Shown: positions 50,409 through 60,396, numbered from the stretch's first letter. The stretch is DNA of 64,000 nt from a cyanobacterium endosymbiont of Rhopalodia gibberula (GCF_003574135.1 NZ_AP018341.1:496001-560000); one strand, 5' to 3'. Notes: generated by a model from the letters alone, not told the origin. Translations and numbers: made by a program.

Positions 50409-50696
50409 TTAGGAATTGGGAAGTTTAGCTGATACAGACTCGGCACTTAGTATCTGCCAACGACTCCATAGGATTTGATAAATACTGTCAGGGACATTAG
50501 TCCTAAGCATTTTACCCAAACGGTCCTTTTTGCTGGCGTTGTACAAGCAACTCTCCTGAGGACAGATATAAGCAGATCTCCCCATCCCCTTATCTAATTG
50601 TACCTGTCGAGATGAATGAACTCGAACAATACGCCAAAATGTCTGTTTTGGTGCTATCTTACGACAACTAATACAACGTCGATAATTAGGCTGCAT
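50409..50696 (-). CDS. ylxR: YlxR family (DUF448) RNA-binding protein
   Basis: The 95-residue basic protein has the YlxR signature RRCISCRKIAPKQTFWRIVR followed by GMGRSAYICPQESCLYNASK. YlxR proteins sit between nusA and infB across bacteria and are thought to bind RNA or nucleoid-associated partners. Here it is 33 bases after the nusA stop and 188 bases before infB, all on the - strand. Intact. Confidence 0.92.
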   Translation of the reverse strand: MQPNYRRCISCRKIAPKQTFWRIVRVHSSRQVQLDKGMGRSAYICPQESCLYNASKKDRLGKMLRTNVPDSIYQILWSRWQILSAESVSAKLPNS

Positions 50697-50729
50697 AACT
50701 AATGAAATGATTATTCACTCTCCTGAGAT

Positions 50730-51956
50730 TCAATGTTTAAATACAAGGTCAGTTTCGTCATTGTCTTTTTCATTACTCAAAAGCTCTGATTTATCAGAGA
50801 GTTGTTGTTCTTTGTTGATTTCTAGCTGATAGGTAGCCGTATCTTTGATGTCAATTTTCCACCCAGTTAAACGGGCAGCTAAGCGGACATTTTGACCCTC
50901 TTTGCCAATGGCTAAGCTCAATTGGTCTTCGGCGACCAAGACTAGAGCATGGCGTTCATCAGGGTTAATTAAAACCACTTGATCTACTCGGGACGGACTG
51001 AGGGCATTGGCAATATAGGTAGCAGGATCGGGAGACCAACGGATCACATCAATTTTTTCTCCCCGCAGTTCGTTAACTACTGCTTGAATTCGAGAGCCTC
51101 TAGCTCCAATACAGGCTCCTACAGGATCTACATCTCGCTCTAGGGTATCTACCGCAATTTTAGTTCTCGGACCGACATAGCGAGAAGGGGGATTAGCTTC
51201 ACGGGAAACAGCCACGATCCGCACGATTTCTTCGTCTATTTCAGGGACTTCTACAGTAAATAGATCGACAACTAAACCAGCTGCTGAGCGCGAAACGATC
51301 AGTTGAGGTCCACGATGGGAGCCTTCTCGAACTTTTTTAAGGATAACTTTGAAACTAGAATTGGCACGATAATTGTCATTAGGTAGCTGTTCTCGTTTGG
51401 GTAGGATTGCTTCAACCTCGGGTTGGCTAAAAGAACTTTGGACGGCGACGATCGCATCTTGGCGCTCAAAGCGTAAGGATCTTGCATTCAGAACTGTCCC
51501 TTCAAGATCATTAAATTCTTCTTGAATAATTTTACGCTGTTGATCTCGTAATTTTTGCAAAAGAACTTGTTTGGTTTGAATGGCCGCCATGCGCCCAAAA
51601 TCCTTTTGATTTGGGGTTACATCTAAAACTACTTCGTCTCCTAGTTGAGCTTCTGAAGCAACTTCTTGGACTTCTTTTAGAGAGATGTGATGGTCGGTGT
51701 TATCGACTAATTCCACAATTCTTTTAGTAGAGAGGATGCGAAACCCTTCTTCTTCAATGTCTAGTTCTACTTCAAAATTATTAAAGTATTCATCATGAAA
51801 TTGCTGACGATCTAAGCTTTGGGAACGACGATAACGCTCATATCCTTTGAGTAACGCTTCTCGCAAGGCTTCTTGGACGGCAGATTTCGGCAAATTGTGC
51901 TGTTGGCTAATTTCATCAATCATTTTAGCCAGACCAGGTAAGCTGATAAGGGACAT
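50730..51956 (-). CDS. nusA: transcription termination/antitermination factor NusA
   Basis: The 408-residue protein has an N-terminal RNA-polymerase-binding domain (about 1-125, beginning ISLPGLAKMIDEISQQHNLP), an S1 domain (about 130-200, EGTVLNARSLRF), and two KH domains (GPRTKIAVDTLERDVDPVGA and LAIGKEGQNVRLAARLTGW). It lacks the acidic repeats found in E. coli NusA, as usual outside gamma-proteobacteria. It modulates pausing and termination. It sits 38 bases after rimP and before ylxR-infB in the standard operon. Intact. Confidence 0.97.
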   Translation of the reverse strand: MSLISLPGLAKMIDEISQQHNLPKSAVQEALREALLKGYERYRRSQSLDRQQFHDEYFNNFEVELDIEEEGFRILSTKRIVELVDNTDHHISLKEVQEVASEAQLGDEVVLDVTPNQKDFGRMAAIQTKQVLLQKLRDQQRKIIQEEFNDLEGTVLNARSLRFERQDAIVAVQSSFSQPEVEAILPKREQLPNDNYRANSSFKVILKKVREGSHRGPQLIVSRSAAGLVVDLFTVEVPEIDEEIVRIVAVSREANPPSRYVGPRTKIAVDTLERDVDPVGACIGARGSRIQAVVNELRGEKIDVIRWSPDPATYIANALSPSRVDQVVLINPDERHALVLVAEDQLSLAIGKEGQNVRLAARLTGWKIDIKDTATYQLEINKEQQLSDKSELLSNEKDNDETDLVFKH

Positions 51957-51994
51957 GGTTATGGACCTCCTTGACTTAAAGATATAGAGTTTGG

Positions 51995-52456
51995 TTAGGA
52001 ATGGTCATCAAGTGTGATTGTGGTAATTAGGTCCCGAGGAATTGTAATTGCCCGTCCTTTTTGGTTCAAATAAACGCTCTCCGTATCTCGTTCCTGAAGT
52101 CTGCCTCGCCATTCTTTTTGATTTAAATACGGGGTATAGGTTGTAACAATGACGGCAAATCCCTTGAATGACATAAAATCACGATCGCTATTTAGTTCTC
52201 GAGAAACTCCTGGGCTAGAAATTTCTAAAACATAGGAACCTGAAATGACTTGGGACTCATCAAGACTAGTTTCTAAGGAGCGACTTACCCCTTCACAATC
52301 ATTTAAGCTTATATCCCCTTGTGGGTTACAAATATTTATACGTAACACAGGGGGTCTTTTGTTGGTCTGAAAAACAACATCAACGACTTCCAGTCCGAGG
52401 TTTTCGGCGATCGGGGTAGCTATTTTAATAATTTGTGAGATTATAGGGTTATTCAT
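51995..52456 (-). CDS. rimP: ribosome maturation factor RimP
   Basis: The 153-residue protein has the RimP two-domain layout. The N-terminal alpha/beta domain includes LGLEVVDVVFQTNKRPPVLR and DCEGVSRSLETSLD, with the conserved YVLEISSPGVSREL segment. A C-terminal SH3-like barrel follows. It assists 30S subunit maturation. It is the first gene of the rimP-nusA-ylxR-infB cluster. A weak stem (AAGCGGG/CCCACTT, about 52481-52500) lies just upstream and may terminate the preceding gene. Confidence 0.95.
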   Translation of the reverse strand: MNNPIISQIIKIATPIAENLGLEVVDVVFQTNKRPPVLRINICNPQGDISLNDCEGVSRSLETSLDESQVISGSYVLEISSPGVSRELNSDRDFMSFKGFAVIVTTYTPYLNQKEWRGRLQERDTESVYLNQKGRAITIPRDLITTITLDDHS

Positions 52457-52634
52457 TGCGGCTTAGGCACTAAAAAAAGCGGGTTTCAGCCCACTTCCTT
52501 TGAACGTCAATAATTTGGAAGGGTTGCAAAAGATACCATGATTACCTGTCCTGGTTTACTAGTCTAGCAAACTTTTAGTCCCTTTTTTCTAGTTTGGAAT
52601 TAGGGACACTTTGGTGTATTTAAAGAATTTATAT

Positions 52635-54149
52635 TCAACTACTAGTGATCTTAGCTTCTTGGCGTAAGGTACGAGTCCGTTCTAAAATTTGTTCAAAATC
52701 TTCGGTAGAAAGTCGTCTAACATAATTGATTTTAAATTTTTCTAGCAAATCATAGAGAAATATTTCTATCTGTTCAATACTTTGTTGGTCTTGTAATTCT
52801 ATGATCATAGTGTGTGTTAATTTATCGACTAATTTCTCAAAAAATTTATTAAAACTAGGATCTTGAATTAACACTTGTTTGAGTCCTTTAGATAATCCTT
52901 GATAAAGTTGAGAAGCAAGTTTTTGGGTTAATTGGTCTTTCATAAATTCAAACCCAGGTAAATTTACTAAGTTAGAATAAGCTGATATCTCAATTAAAGC
53001 TTTCTTAAGATTGTACTCAATAAATACCTCTGCTTCTGGACGAATTTCCGGAATAACTTTTTCCACTAATAAATAACCAATTATTTTAATAATTTCTCCA
53101 ATTTCATTAGTATCTTCAGCATTGATATATAGATTAGTATTAGTCTTTTTTAAGATATTACGGATTGTTCCTTTTTGAACATAAAATTGAACTTGATTAA
53201 TAACGTTAATGATCACTATTTCGGTAATTTCTTGGGCAATTCCGGAAACAAATCCTTGACTTGTTTGTTTTTTAATCGCTTTTACATTAATTAAATTAGA
53301 TTTATCTAAGCGAATAATTAAGGGAATAATCCTCAACCAACGAAATATAGGAATCAACAAAAGAATATCATACCAACGCCACAACATGGCATCAAACCAA
53401 TTTATTCCGGTATGACGACGACTAATATACCAACTTCGTGCCATAAGTTCTATAAAAAAGATAAGGGAAAAAGGAAAATCAATTAAGCCAAAATTATTAA
53501 TAGGTTCTCCATTTTCCCCCACTGGACGAAAATAATTAGTTTCTAATAATGGTCTAATTTGATTGTTAAAAAAAATTAACTCATTTTTTAATCTATTTTT
53601 TTGCCAATTTTCTTGACTCCAAAATAGCTTAAAAGATTCTTTAGATGAAATATTTTTACTTCCAAATACATGCTTTCTTATTTTATTTTTTATTCTTTCT
53701 AAGGTTCCTATTTTATCAGCAACCAGAAATGGATTTTGTTCAATCATTTCTATACTTTGTTTACGGAGATAAAATAAAAGATAACTAATTTTTTGATCTT
53801 GGACTAAGTCACCTGTTTTGTTTATAAAAAAATTAAGTTTATTTACCGTTTTTAAATAATTTTCTGTTTCTCGATTAGGTTCAATTCCTTTCACCCAATC
53901 ATAATATTTTGTTAATCTAAAAGGTAGAACTATTATAGGTTCTTTCGGTATTTCTTTCTCAAAAGCTCCAATCTTCAAATATAATTGAACTCTTCCTTGT
54001 AACCAAAAATCTCGTAAAGAAATATAGGTTAAATCAAAAATAACAAATCCGTAATTAACTAAAACTATTAAAGCTATTAATTTTTCAGAGAATGATTGTA
54101 AATGTAGATATTTTTTTCGAAAGTTTAAAAACAAATTTGTTAATGTCAT
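52635..54149 (-). CDS. large membrane-associated protein, conserved hypothetical
   Basis: The 504-residue protein has an N-terminal transmembrane segment (about 23-42, EKLIALIVLVNYGFVIFDLT). A central pair of hydrophobic stretches lies around FSLIFFIELMARSWYI and WRWYDILLLIPIFRWLRIIP (about 228-270). A long helical C-terminal half has no obvious catalytic motif. The central part recalls the start of a voltage-gated-channel-like fold (an RW.R.IPL.IRL segment with spaced Arg), but no pore signature is seen. I do not recognise a named family. It is divergent from the AAA/WD40 gene across 303 bases. Intact despite the decaying surroundings, so probably functional. Confidence 0.7.
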   Translation of the reverse strand: MTLTNLFLNFRKKYLHLQSFSEKLIALIVLVNYGFVIFDLTYISLRDFWLQGRVQLYLKIGAFEKEIPKEPIIVLPFRLTKYYDWVKGIEPNRETENYLKTVNKLNFFINKTGDLVQDQKISYLLFYLRKQSIEMIEQNPFLVADKIGTLERIKNKIRKHVFGSKNISSKESFKLFWSQENWQKNRLKNELIFFNNQIRPLLETNYFRPVGENGEPINNFGLIDFPFSLIFFIELMARSWYISRRHTGINWFDAMLWRWYDILLLIPIFRWLRIIPLIIRLDKSNLINVKAIKKQTSQGFVSGIAQEITEIVIINVINQVQFYVQKGTIRNILKKTNTNLYINAEDTNEIGEIIKIIGYLLVEKVIPEIRPEAEVFIEYNLKKALIEISAYSNLVNLPGFEFMKDQLTQKLASQLYQGLSKGLKQVLIQDPSFNKFFEKLVDKLTHTMIIELQDQQSIEQIEIFLYDLLEKFKINYVRRLSTEDFEQILERTRTLRQEAKITSS

Positions 54150-54452
54150 ATTTTAAACAGTTAGAGGTTAGAAGTATTTAGAAAAAATGATTTGAACTAG
54201 TTTAGTTTACCTTGTCTTCTGGAATAATGCTCATCTATTGAGTCTTTTCTTAATTAAGTCATTTGATTAATTTTGTTAGTTCTTGATGAAGTGATTACGT
54301 ATAAATTCTAGTATCATATCTTTTTATTTTAAGCAGTACTCAAGAGAGTATATCAATAAAAGTTGTGAAGATTTTGCCTAGATTAGAGCGTAAGTTGTCT
54401 TTAGATATTTATAATAAAAATGTTATTTTAATTTTTAATTGTTATTGTTTTT
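54150..54452. other. 303-base divergent promoter region
   Basis: This separates the unknown membrane-protein gene (-) and the AAA/WD40 gene (+). It is AT-rich; several TATAAT-like boxes occur (for example 54410-54415), but no well-spaced -35 was found. No RNA or gene remnant is seen. Confidence 0.35.
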
Positions 54453-57400
54453 ATGATAGATAAAAATAATTATATCCAAAAAAAATACACCTACAAAATA
54501 GGTGGAAGTCTTTCTTTTGATCATCCAACCTATGGAGAACGTGTAGCGGATAAGGACTTATTAGAAGCTTTAAAAGCAGGAAAATTTTGTTATATATTTA
54601 ACTGTCGTCAGATGGGAAAATCTAGTCTTAGAGTTCGTATGATGCATCAACTTAAAGAAGAGGGAATGACCTGTGCTTCAGTAGATATCACCAGTTTGGG
54701 AAGTAATATTAGTCAGCAACAATGGTATAGTGGAATTATCACCCAATTGTTTTTAGGATTTAATTTAACTGAAAAAGTCAATTTAAAAACTTGGCTAAAG
54801 GAAAAAAAAGATTTATCGGGGGTTCAAAAATTTCTTCTCTTCTTAGAAGAAGTTCTTTTAATTTATTCTCAAGGAGAAAAGAAATATATTTTTATTGATG
54901 AAATTGATAAGGTCATTAGTCTTGATTTCTCCCTTGATGATTTTTTTACCTTAATTCGATTTTGTTACAATCAACGAGCAGAAAAGCCTCAATTTAATAA
55001 GATTGTTTTTGCATTATTTGGAGTTGCTACTCCTTCGGATTTAATCCGTGATAAAACTCAAACACCGTTTAATATTGGGCAACCTATTGAATTAACAGGA
55101 TTTACTCTGGAAGAGGTTAACCCATTAATTCCTGGATTAACTACTATTACAAATTCTCCAAAAAAAGTTTTAAAAGTAGTTTTAGATTGGACAGGAGGAC
55201 AGCCTTTCTTGACACAAAAACTCTGTCAATTACTTCTGAACAAAGTAGATATTATTTATCCAGGAAAAGAATATGAAATTATTACTAGTATTGTACAAGA
55301 ATTTATTATAAAAAATTGGGAATCTCAAGATGAGCCTGTTCACCTAAAGACGATTCGTGATCGTCTTCTTCTCAATGAGAAAAGAACTGGAAAATTACTA
55401 GGATTGTATCAAAAAATTTTAAAAAATGGCTTAGTTGAGGCTGATAATAGCCCAGAACAAACGGAACTGCGTCTATCTGGATTAGTGGTTAAGTGTAATA
55501 GTAAACTCATTGTTTATAACAAAATTTATCGAGAAGTTTTCAACTCCAAATGGGTCAGCAAAGAACTTGAAAAAATTCGTCCTTATTCGGAAGCAATTAC
55601 TGCTTGGATTAACTCAAATCATCAAGATACCTCTCGTTTATTGCGTGGAAAAGCTCTTGAAGATGCCTTGAACTGGGCAATAGATAAAAACCTTAGCAAT
55701 ATTGATTATCAATTTTTAACGGCGAGTCAGAATTTAGATAAACAGCAAGCAGAAATTAACTTAGTAGCCGAGAAAAAAGCTAATGAAATTTTAACCCAAG
55801 CAAATCAAAAAGCTCAAAAAATGATCCGTTTTGGAATTGCTATTTTAGTCTTTTCTTTAGTAGGAGCAATTATTTTCTTTACTCAGGCAAGGTTAGCAAT
55901 TAAAAAACAACAAGAAGCACAAAAAGGAACTCAATTAGAACAAGCTGGTAATAGTGCATGGAGACGATTTAGATTTGAACAAATTGAGGGATTGTTATCA
56001 GCAATGGAAGGAGTACAGCAATTACAAACTATCGTCAAAGACAAACGAATACTACAAGACTATCCCGCTACTAGTCCCATTTTAGCCTTAGAACAAATTC
56101 TAAATAAAATTCACGAAAAAAACAAATTAACTAGTCATCAAGATGCCGTTAATAGTGTTAGTTTTAGCCCGAATGGACAATTAATAGCTACCTCATCAAG
56201 TGATGGAACTATCCGTTTATGGGATTGGCAGGGCCGAGAGCAATTGATCATAACCGATCATCAGGGAAGTATATATCGTGTAGCTTTTAGCCCTGATGGT
56301 AAAAGTATCGCCACCGCCTCCCAAGATGACACCGCCAAAATCTGGACTTTACAAGGAAAAAAATTAGCAACTCTGAAAGGACATAAGTCATCAGTCTATA
56401 GTGTTAGTTTTAGTCCTAATGGAAAACGCTTAATTACGACTTCTAGGGACTATACAGCCAGAATTTGGGATCTCCAAGGACGACAACTGGCTATTTTAAA
56501 AGGTCATCAAAAATCCATTGATCATGGAATATTTAACCCAGATGGACAACGTATCGCCACTGCGTCACGAGATGGAACCGTTAAAGTATGGAATAGTAAA
56601 GGTAATCTTCTAACAACTCTGAAAGACGATGTAAACTCCTTCTATAGTGTCAGTTTCAGCCCTGATGGGCAACAATTAGCCGCCTCAGCCAAGGATGGGA
56701 CTGTCAGAATTTGGGATAATCAAGGAAAATTAACTTTAACCTTGAAGGGACATCAGGAGTTGGTCAAAAATGTGACTTATAGCAAGGATGGTAAATGGAT
56801 AGTGACAGGATCAAGTGATGGGACTGCCAGAATATGGAATAGCCAAGGGGAAGAAGTAACGGTTTTTCATGGACATCAAGAGCCCATTTATGATGTCGCC
56901 ATTAGCAATAATGGTCAAAAGTTAGCTACTGCATCAAGTGACGGGACAGTGAAGCTTTGGGACATGACTTCTCCTATAACCAATGGGTTTAAAACCATTG
57001 ATAATTATGTCACGGCGGTTAGTTTTTCTTCTGACAGTCAGTTATTAGCGATTGCTGCTGAAAATGGGAACGTTTATCTTTGGGATTTACACGGTAAACA
57101 GGTAAGACAATTCCAAGCCCATAATAGTGGCATTAATGATGTAAAATTTAGTCAAGATAATCAGAAACTAGTGACGACTGATAACAATGGTCGTGTCAGA
57201 TTATGGAACTTACAAGGCAAATTACTCAGCGAATTATTTGATAATTTAGTCAGGGTTTATAGTGTTACTCTGAGTCCTGACAGTCAATTATTGGCGACAG
57301 CGACTCGTTCAGGAGAAGTTTGGCTATGGGATATTAAAAGTGCGTTTCCAAAGTTAATTAATAAATTTGCTGCTCATAATGAAACCATCCATCATATTAG

Positions 57401-57947
57401 TTTTGGTACAAGTGCCCAAACATTAGCCACTGCATCTGGAGATAGAACAGCTAAATTATGGGATTTAAAGGGAAATTTACAACAGTCATTTCTTGGTCAT
57501 AAAGATCGGATTGATTGGCTAGATTTTAGTCCAGATAGTCAATATTTATTGACTGCTTCTAAAGACAGAACTGCAAGATTGTGGAAAATGAATGGCAATC
57601 TTTTAGAAGTATTTAAAAGTGATCTTTTCCCCATTTCTCATGTCAGTATTAGTCCTGATACTAACTATTTGGCAACTGCTTCAAGCGATGGAACTATTCG
57701 GTTATGGGATTTTCAAGGAAATCTTCATGCCAAAATAAAGGGCTATCAGCAGCCTATTGTAGGACTTAAATTTAGTCAAGATAGTCAACAGATTATAACG
57801 GTTGCTAGGAATGGCATTGTAAAAATATGGCCAGTACAAGAAGAATTTACTCGTTTAGAAAATCTTTTAACTCAAGGATGTCAATGGCTAGAAGACTATT
57901 TTATTGCTCGCCCCCAGGAAAAAGCTAGACTGAAAGTCTGTAAATAA
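54453..57947 (+). CDS. AAA-like ATPase / transmembrane / WD40-repeat protein
   Basis: The 1164-residue protein has three parts. Residues about 15-440 are an AAA-like STAND-type ATPase (AAA_35 type): N50-CRQMGKSSL with K56 as the Walker A Lys, KYIFIDEID (D149/E150) as Walker B, and a helical winged-helix-like tail. One membrane span follows at about 459-478 (IRFGIAILVFSLVGAIIFF). A linker leads to about 14 WD40 repeats (about 560-1135), many with SPDGQ, TASSDGT and RLWD signatures. Such proteins are abundant in larger cyanobacteria and are thought to act as signal-sensing platforms. No effector domain is visible. It is fully open over 3.5 kb, which is notable in this genome. A hairpin follows the stop. 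Confidence 0.88.
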   Translation: MIDKNNYIQKKYTYKIGGSLSFDHPTYGERVADKDLLEALKAGKFCYIFNCRQMGKSSLRVRMMHQLKEEGMTCASVDITSLGSNISQQQWYSGIITQLFLGFNLTEKVNLKTWLKEKKDLSGVQKFLLFLEEVLLIYSQGEKKYIFIDEIDKVISLDFSLDDFFTLIRFCYNQRAEKPQFNKIVFALFGVATPSDLIRDKTQTPFNIGQPIELTGFTLEEVNPLIPGLTTITNSPKKVLKVVLDWTGGQPFLTQKLCQLLLNKVDIIYPGKEYEIITSIVQEFIIKNWESQDEPVHLKTIRDRLLLNEKRTGKLLGLYQKILKNGLVEADNSPEQTELRLSGLVVKCNSKLIVYNKIYREVFNSKWVSKELEKIRPYSEAITAWINSNHQDTSRLLRGKALEDALNWAIDKNLSNIDYQFLTASQNLDKQQAEINLVAEKKANEILTQANQKAQKMIRFGIAILVFSLVGAIIFFTQARLAIKKQQEAQKGTQLEQAGNSAWRRFRFEQIEGLLSAMEGVQQLQTIVKDKRILQDYPATSPILALEQILNKIHEKNKLTSHQDAVNSVSFSPNGQLIATSSSDGTIRLWDWQGREQLIITDHQGSIYRVAFSPDGKSIATASQDDTAKIWTLQGKKLATLKGHKSSVYSVSFSPNGKRLITTSRDYTARIWDLQGRQLAILKGHQKSIDHGIFNPDGQRIATASRDGTVKVWNSKGNLLTTLKDDVNSFYSVSFSPDGQQLAASAKDGTVRIWDNQGKLTLTLKGHQELVKNVTYSKDGKWIVTGSSDGTARIWNSQGEEVTVFHGHQEPIYDVAISNNGQKLATASSDGTVKLWDMTSPITNGFKTIDNYVTAVSFSSDSQLLAIAAENGNVYLWDLHGKQVRQFQAHNSGINDVKFSQDNQKLVTTDNNGRVRLWNLQGKLLSELFDNLVRVYSVTLSPDSQLLATATRSGEVWLWDIKSAFPKLINKFAAHNETIHHISFGTSAQTLATASGDRTAKLWDLKGNLQQSFLGHKDRIDWLDFSPDSQYLLTASKDRTARLWKMNGNLLEVFKSDLFPISHVSISPDTNYLATASSDGTIRLWDFQGNLHAKIKGYQQPIVGLKFSQDSQQIITVARNGIVKIWPVQEEFTRLENLLTQGCQWLEDYFIARPQEKARLKVCK

Positions 57948-57978
57948 CTTATAGTCCATTCCCTAAATTCTATATCAA

Positions 57979-58012
57979 AAGTTATTGTTTATATAAATAA
58001 AAACAATAACTT
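57979..58012 (+). terminator. hairpin after the AAA/WD40 gene
   Basis: AAGTTATTGTTT (57979-57990) and AAACAATAACTT (58001-58012) form a perfect 12-bp stem with a 10-base loop, 32 bases after the stop codon. It is AT-rich with no following T-tract, so likely but not certain. Confidence 0.55.
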
Positions 58013-58503
58013 AAACTAGATTTATCCTGTATGAATTTTTATCATATCCTTTGGTTTACAAAAAATATGAATACTTTGGCGGGAAACCTGTTCAAAAAAC
58101 GATGACCATCTCGAAGCTTGGAATTAAAGTGAAGGCAGGGTTAAAGTAAATTGGTGTGTTCGTTTAGAACGAAGAGGAAAAAATTGGTGTTATGTTCCTG
58201 ATTTATTTAGATATTTCTTATGAAAGACTGAAAATTATTGTATCAGAAAATAATGTTTATCTAACTGTCTATAAAATGGTCATTGAAATGATCAATGCTC
58301 AAAATTAAAAGCTTAGTTAAATATAGAAATTTATTTATTTTAGTTGATTAATGCTTAAGTAAATTATATCTTTCCAAGACTTTTTTTCAAAAGAAAACAA
58401 TTTAATGATATATTAAAGAATAATTTATTAGCACAACTAATCCGATCATTCAGCAAATTTTAAATAAATTCAATCTAATTATAAGTATATTCAAATAATA
58501 TAG

Positions 58504-58540
58504 AACTCTAAAAAATTAAATGTTCTAATTTTTTAGAGTT
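58504..58540. repeat. perfect inverted repeat, 15-bp arms
   Basis: AACTCTAAAAAATTA (58504-58518) pairs exactly with 58526-58540 around 7 bases. No intact gene is nearby upstream. It directly precedes another palindrome. Confidence 0.8.
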
Positions 58541-58545
58541 AAGCC

Positions 58546-58580
58546 AAATTATAAAGTAAGAAAAACAAGCTTTATAATTT
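58546..58580. repeat. perfect inverted repeat, 11-bp arms
   Basis: AAATTATAAAG (58546-58556) pairs exactly with CTTTATAATTT (58570-58580) around 13 bases, only 5 bases after the preceding palindrome. Confidence 0.7.
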
Positions 58581-58791
58581 AGCTATGTAAATAGTTGTTA
58601 TTCTCAACAAGTTAGAGAATAAAATTGTAGATTACATATAATTATTGATCTTCCTGGACGCAGCTGAAAACAATTACATAAGAAATTACAGATAAAATAG
58701 TTGAAAACTATAACATACTTATATTCTGTTTTGATGTATAAAATTGTGGGATACTGAACCTTTTAAGGAGCCAATTTTAGGAGTAATAACC

Positions 58792-59958
58792 ATGATGAAT
58801 ATAATCACCCCCCATGGTGGTCAATTGATTGATCGTATCTTGAGCGGCGCTAATAGACAAATTGCCCTTGAAAACGCCCATACTTTACCTCGATTAACAC
58901 TTTCTAAGCGTAATCTTGCAGATCTTGAGTGTATTGCGACTGGTGTTTATAGTCCTCTCAATGGCTTTATCACTGAAGAAGAGTATCAAACAATCATTAA
59001 CGATATGCGCTTAAAGGATGGTCTGGCGTGGTCTATTCCTGTTACTTTACAGGTTCCCAAAGCTGGTTCTGAAAAATATCGCCTAGATAATGATATTGCT
59101 TTAGTTCATCCTAATGGTGATATCTTGGCTGTCATAACCATTACCAGCAAATTTAAGCCAGATCAAAACCACGAAGCTCAAAAGGTCTATCGCACTACCG
59201 ACGAAAATCATCCAGGGGTGAAGGCAATGCGAGCTGAGGGAGAAATTTACTTAGGTGGTCCTATCAACCTTGTCAACACTATTCCTCAAAGCAGTTTTCC
59301 TGAACACAGCTTTACTCCAAAAATGACTCGAGAAGAGTTTGCAAAGCGTGAATGGAAGACTGTAGTTGCTTTCCAAACCCGTAATCCCATCCACCGTGCC
59401 CACGAGTATATTACTAAAATTGCTCTCGAACTAGTTGATGGATTATTCATCAATCCCTTAGTTGGGATGACTAAATCTGATGATATCCCAGCCGATGTAC
59501 GGATGCAATGTTATCTAACTTTAATTGATAAATACTATCCCAAAAACCGTACTTTTTTAGGCGTTTTTCCTGCTGCTATGCGTTACGCAGGTCCAAGAGA
59601 AGCCATTATGCACGCGATTGCTCGCCAGAATTATGGCTGTAGCCATTTTATAGTGGGACGAGATCATGCAGGAGTTGGAGATTATTATGGTACCTACGAT
59701 GCTCAACACATTTTTGAAGAATTTCAAGAAGATGAACTAAAGATTCAGCCTATGAAATTTGAACATGCGTTTTATTGTACTCGCACTCAAACTATGGCGA
59801 CTGCCAAAACTAGTCCTAGCACTCCTGAAGAAAGAATAAATTTGTCTGGGACTAAAGTCCGCAAGATGCTCAAAGATGGTAAGACTCCTCCTCCTGAGTT
59901 TAGCCGTCCGGAAATTGCCCAAATTTTGGTGGCATCAATGCAACAAAAATTAAGCTAG
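58792..59958 (+). CDS. sat: sulfate adenylyltransferase (ATP sulfurylase)
   Basis: About 388 residues from ATG 58792 (MMNIITPHGGQLIDRIL). A TAGGAG ribosome-binding site at 58778-58783 decides this start over the in-frame GTG at 58744 (extra 16 residues). The enzyme forms adenosine-5'-phosphosulfate from ATP and sulfate, the first step of sulfate assimilation. The ATP motif is QTRNPIHRAHEY, followed by NPLVGMTKSDDIP and GRDHAGVGDYYG. It is the monofunctional bacterial/cyanobacterial form without a kinase domain. Monocistronic; two hairpins follow. Intact. Confidence 0.95.
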   Translation: MMNIITPHGGQLIDRILSGANRQIALENAHTLPRLTLSKRNLADLECIATGVYSPLNGFITEEEYQTIINDMRLKDGLAWSIPVTLQVPKAGSEKYRLDNDIALVHPNGDILAVITITSKFKPDQNHEAQKVYRTTDENHPGVKAMRAEGEIYLGGPINLVNTIPQSSFPEHSFTPKMTREEFAKREWKTVVAFQTRNPIHRAHEYITKIALELVDGLFINPLVGMTKSDDIPADVRMQCYLTLIDKYYPKNRTFLGVFPAAMRYAGPREAIMHAIARQNYGCSHFIVGRDHAGVGDYYGTYDAQHIFEEFQEDELKIQPMKFEHAFYCTRTQTMATAKTSPSTPEERINLSGTKVRKMLKDGKTPPPEFSRPEIAQILVASMQQKLS

Positions 59959-60076
59959 TCCAGTATCGTAAATCTCAACCTTTCGAGGATTTTAATAAAA
60001 TTGGCCCTTCCAAACTGAGTGTTATAAATTAGTGGCTAATAATTTTTAAAATTTTTATTTTGACCGTATTCTCCTA

Positions 60077-60102
60077 AGTTATAACCTTATAAGGTTATAA
60101 CT
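60077..60102 (+). terminator. 26-nt perfect palindrome after sat
   Basis: AGTTATAACCTTA (60077-60089) is followed directly by its reverse complement (60090-60102), then TTTAACTTTT. As RNA it forms a hairpin with a tiny loop, 119 bases past the sat stop. Possible terminator. Confidence 0.55.
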
Positions 60103-60116
60103 TTTAACTTTTGCTT

Positions 60117-60135
60117 GTTGTGATTTTGTCACAAC
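60117..60135 (+). terminator. second hairpin after sat
   Basis: GTTGTGA (60117-60123) and TCACAAC (60129-60135) form a 7-bp stem with a 5-base loop. It follows the previous palindrome by 14 bases. No T-run. Confidence 0.4.
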
Positions 60136-60396
60136 TAGTCCAGAAAAATTATAATAATCTTCTTCTAAGCCTTTCTCATTCCCAGTCTAATTCTTTTCGT
60201 CCAAATAAACTATTTAAGTTTCATTAAACGACTAATTAATAGTTTGTAGTGAGAATCAAAAACTATTAGGCCATACTTTAATACTTGGAGTAGTTCATAA
60301 ACTTGATATGATTAGCAACGGTTGGCTGTTTCAATCACAAAAAAGTCCGAACTCTGCCAACTTGCAACTTTCAACCTCTGACTTGAAGAATCTATT
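60136..60396. other. spacer before the dihydroorotase-like gene
   Basis: The 261 bases show no gene remnant or RNA that I can support. The promoter of the next gene should be here but was not identified. Confidence 0.4.

Larger units (their letters stand above)
58013..58791. other. 0.78 kb region before sat, with a coding remnant and two palindromes
   Basis: A + strand frame around 58150-58220 reads WCVRLERRGKNWCYVPDLFR before a stop, suggesting a small decayed gene I cannot name. Two adjacent perfect inverted repeats lie at 58504-58540 and 58546-58580. The rest is AT-rich. Confidence 0.4.
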
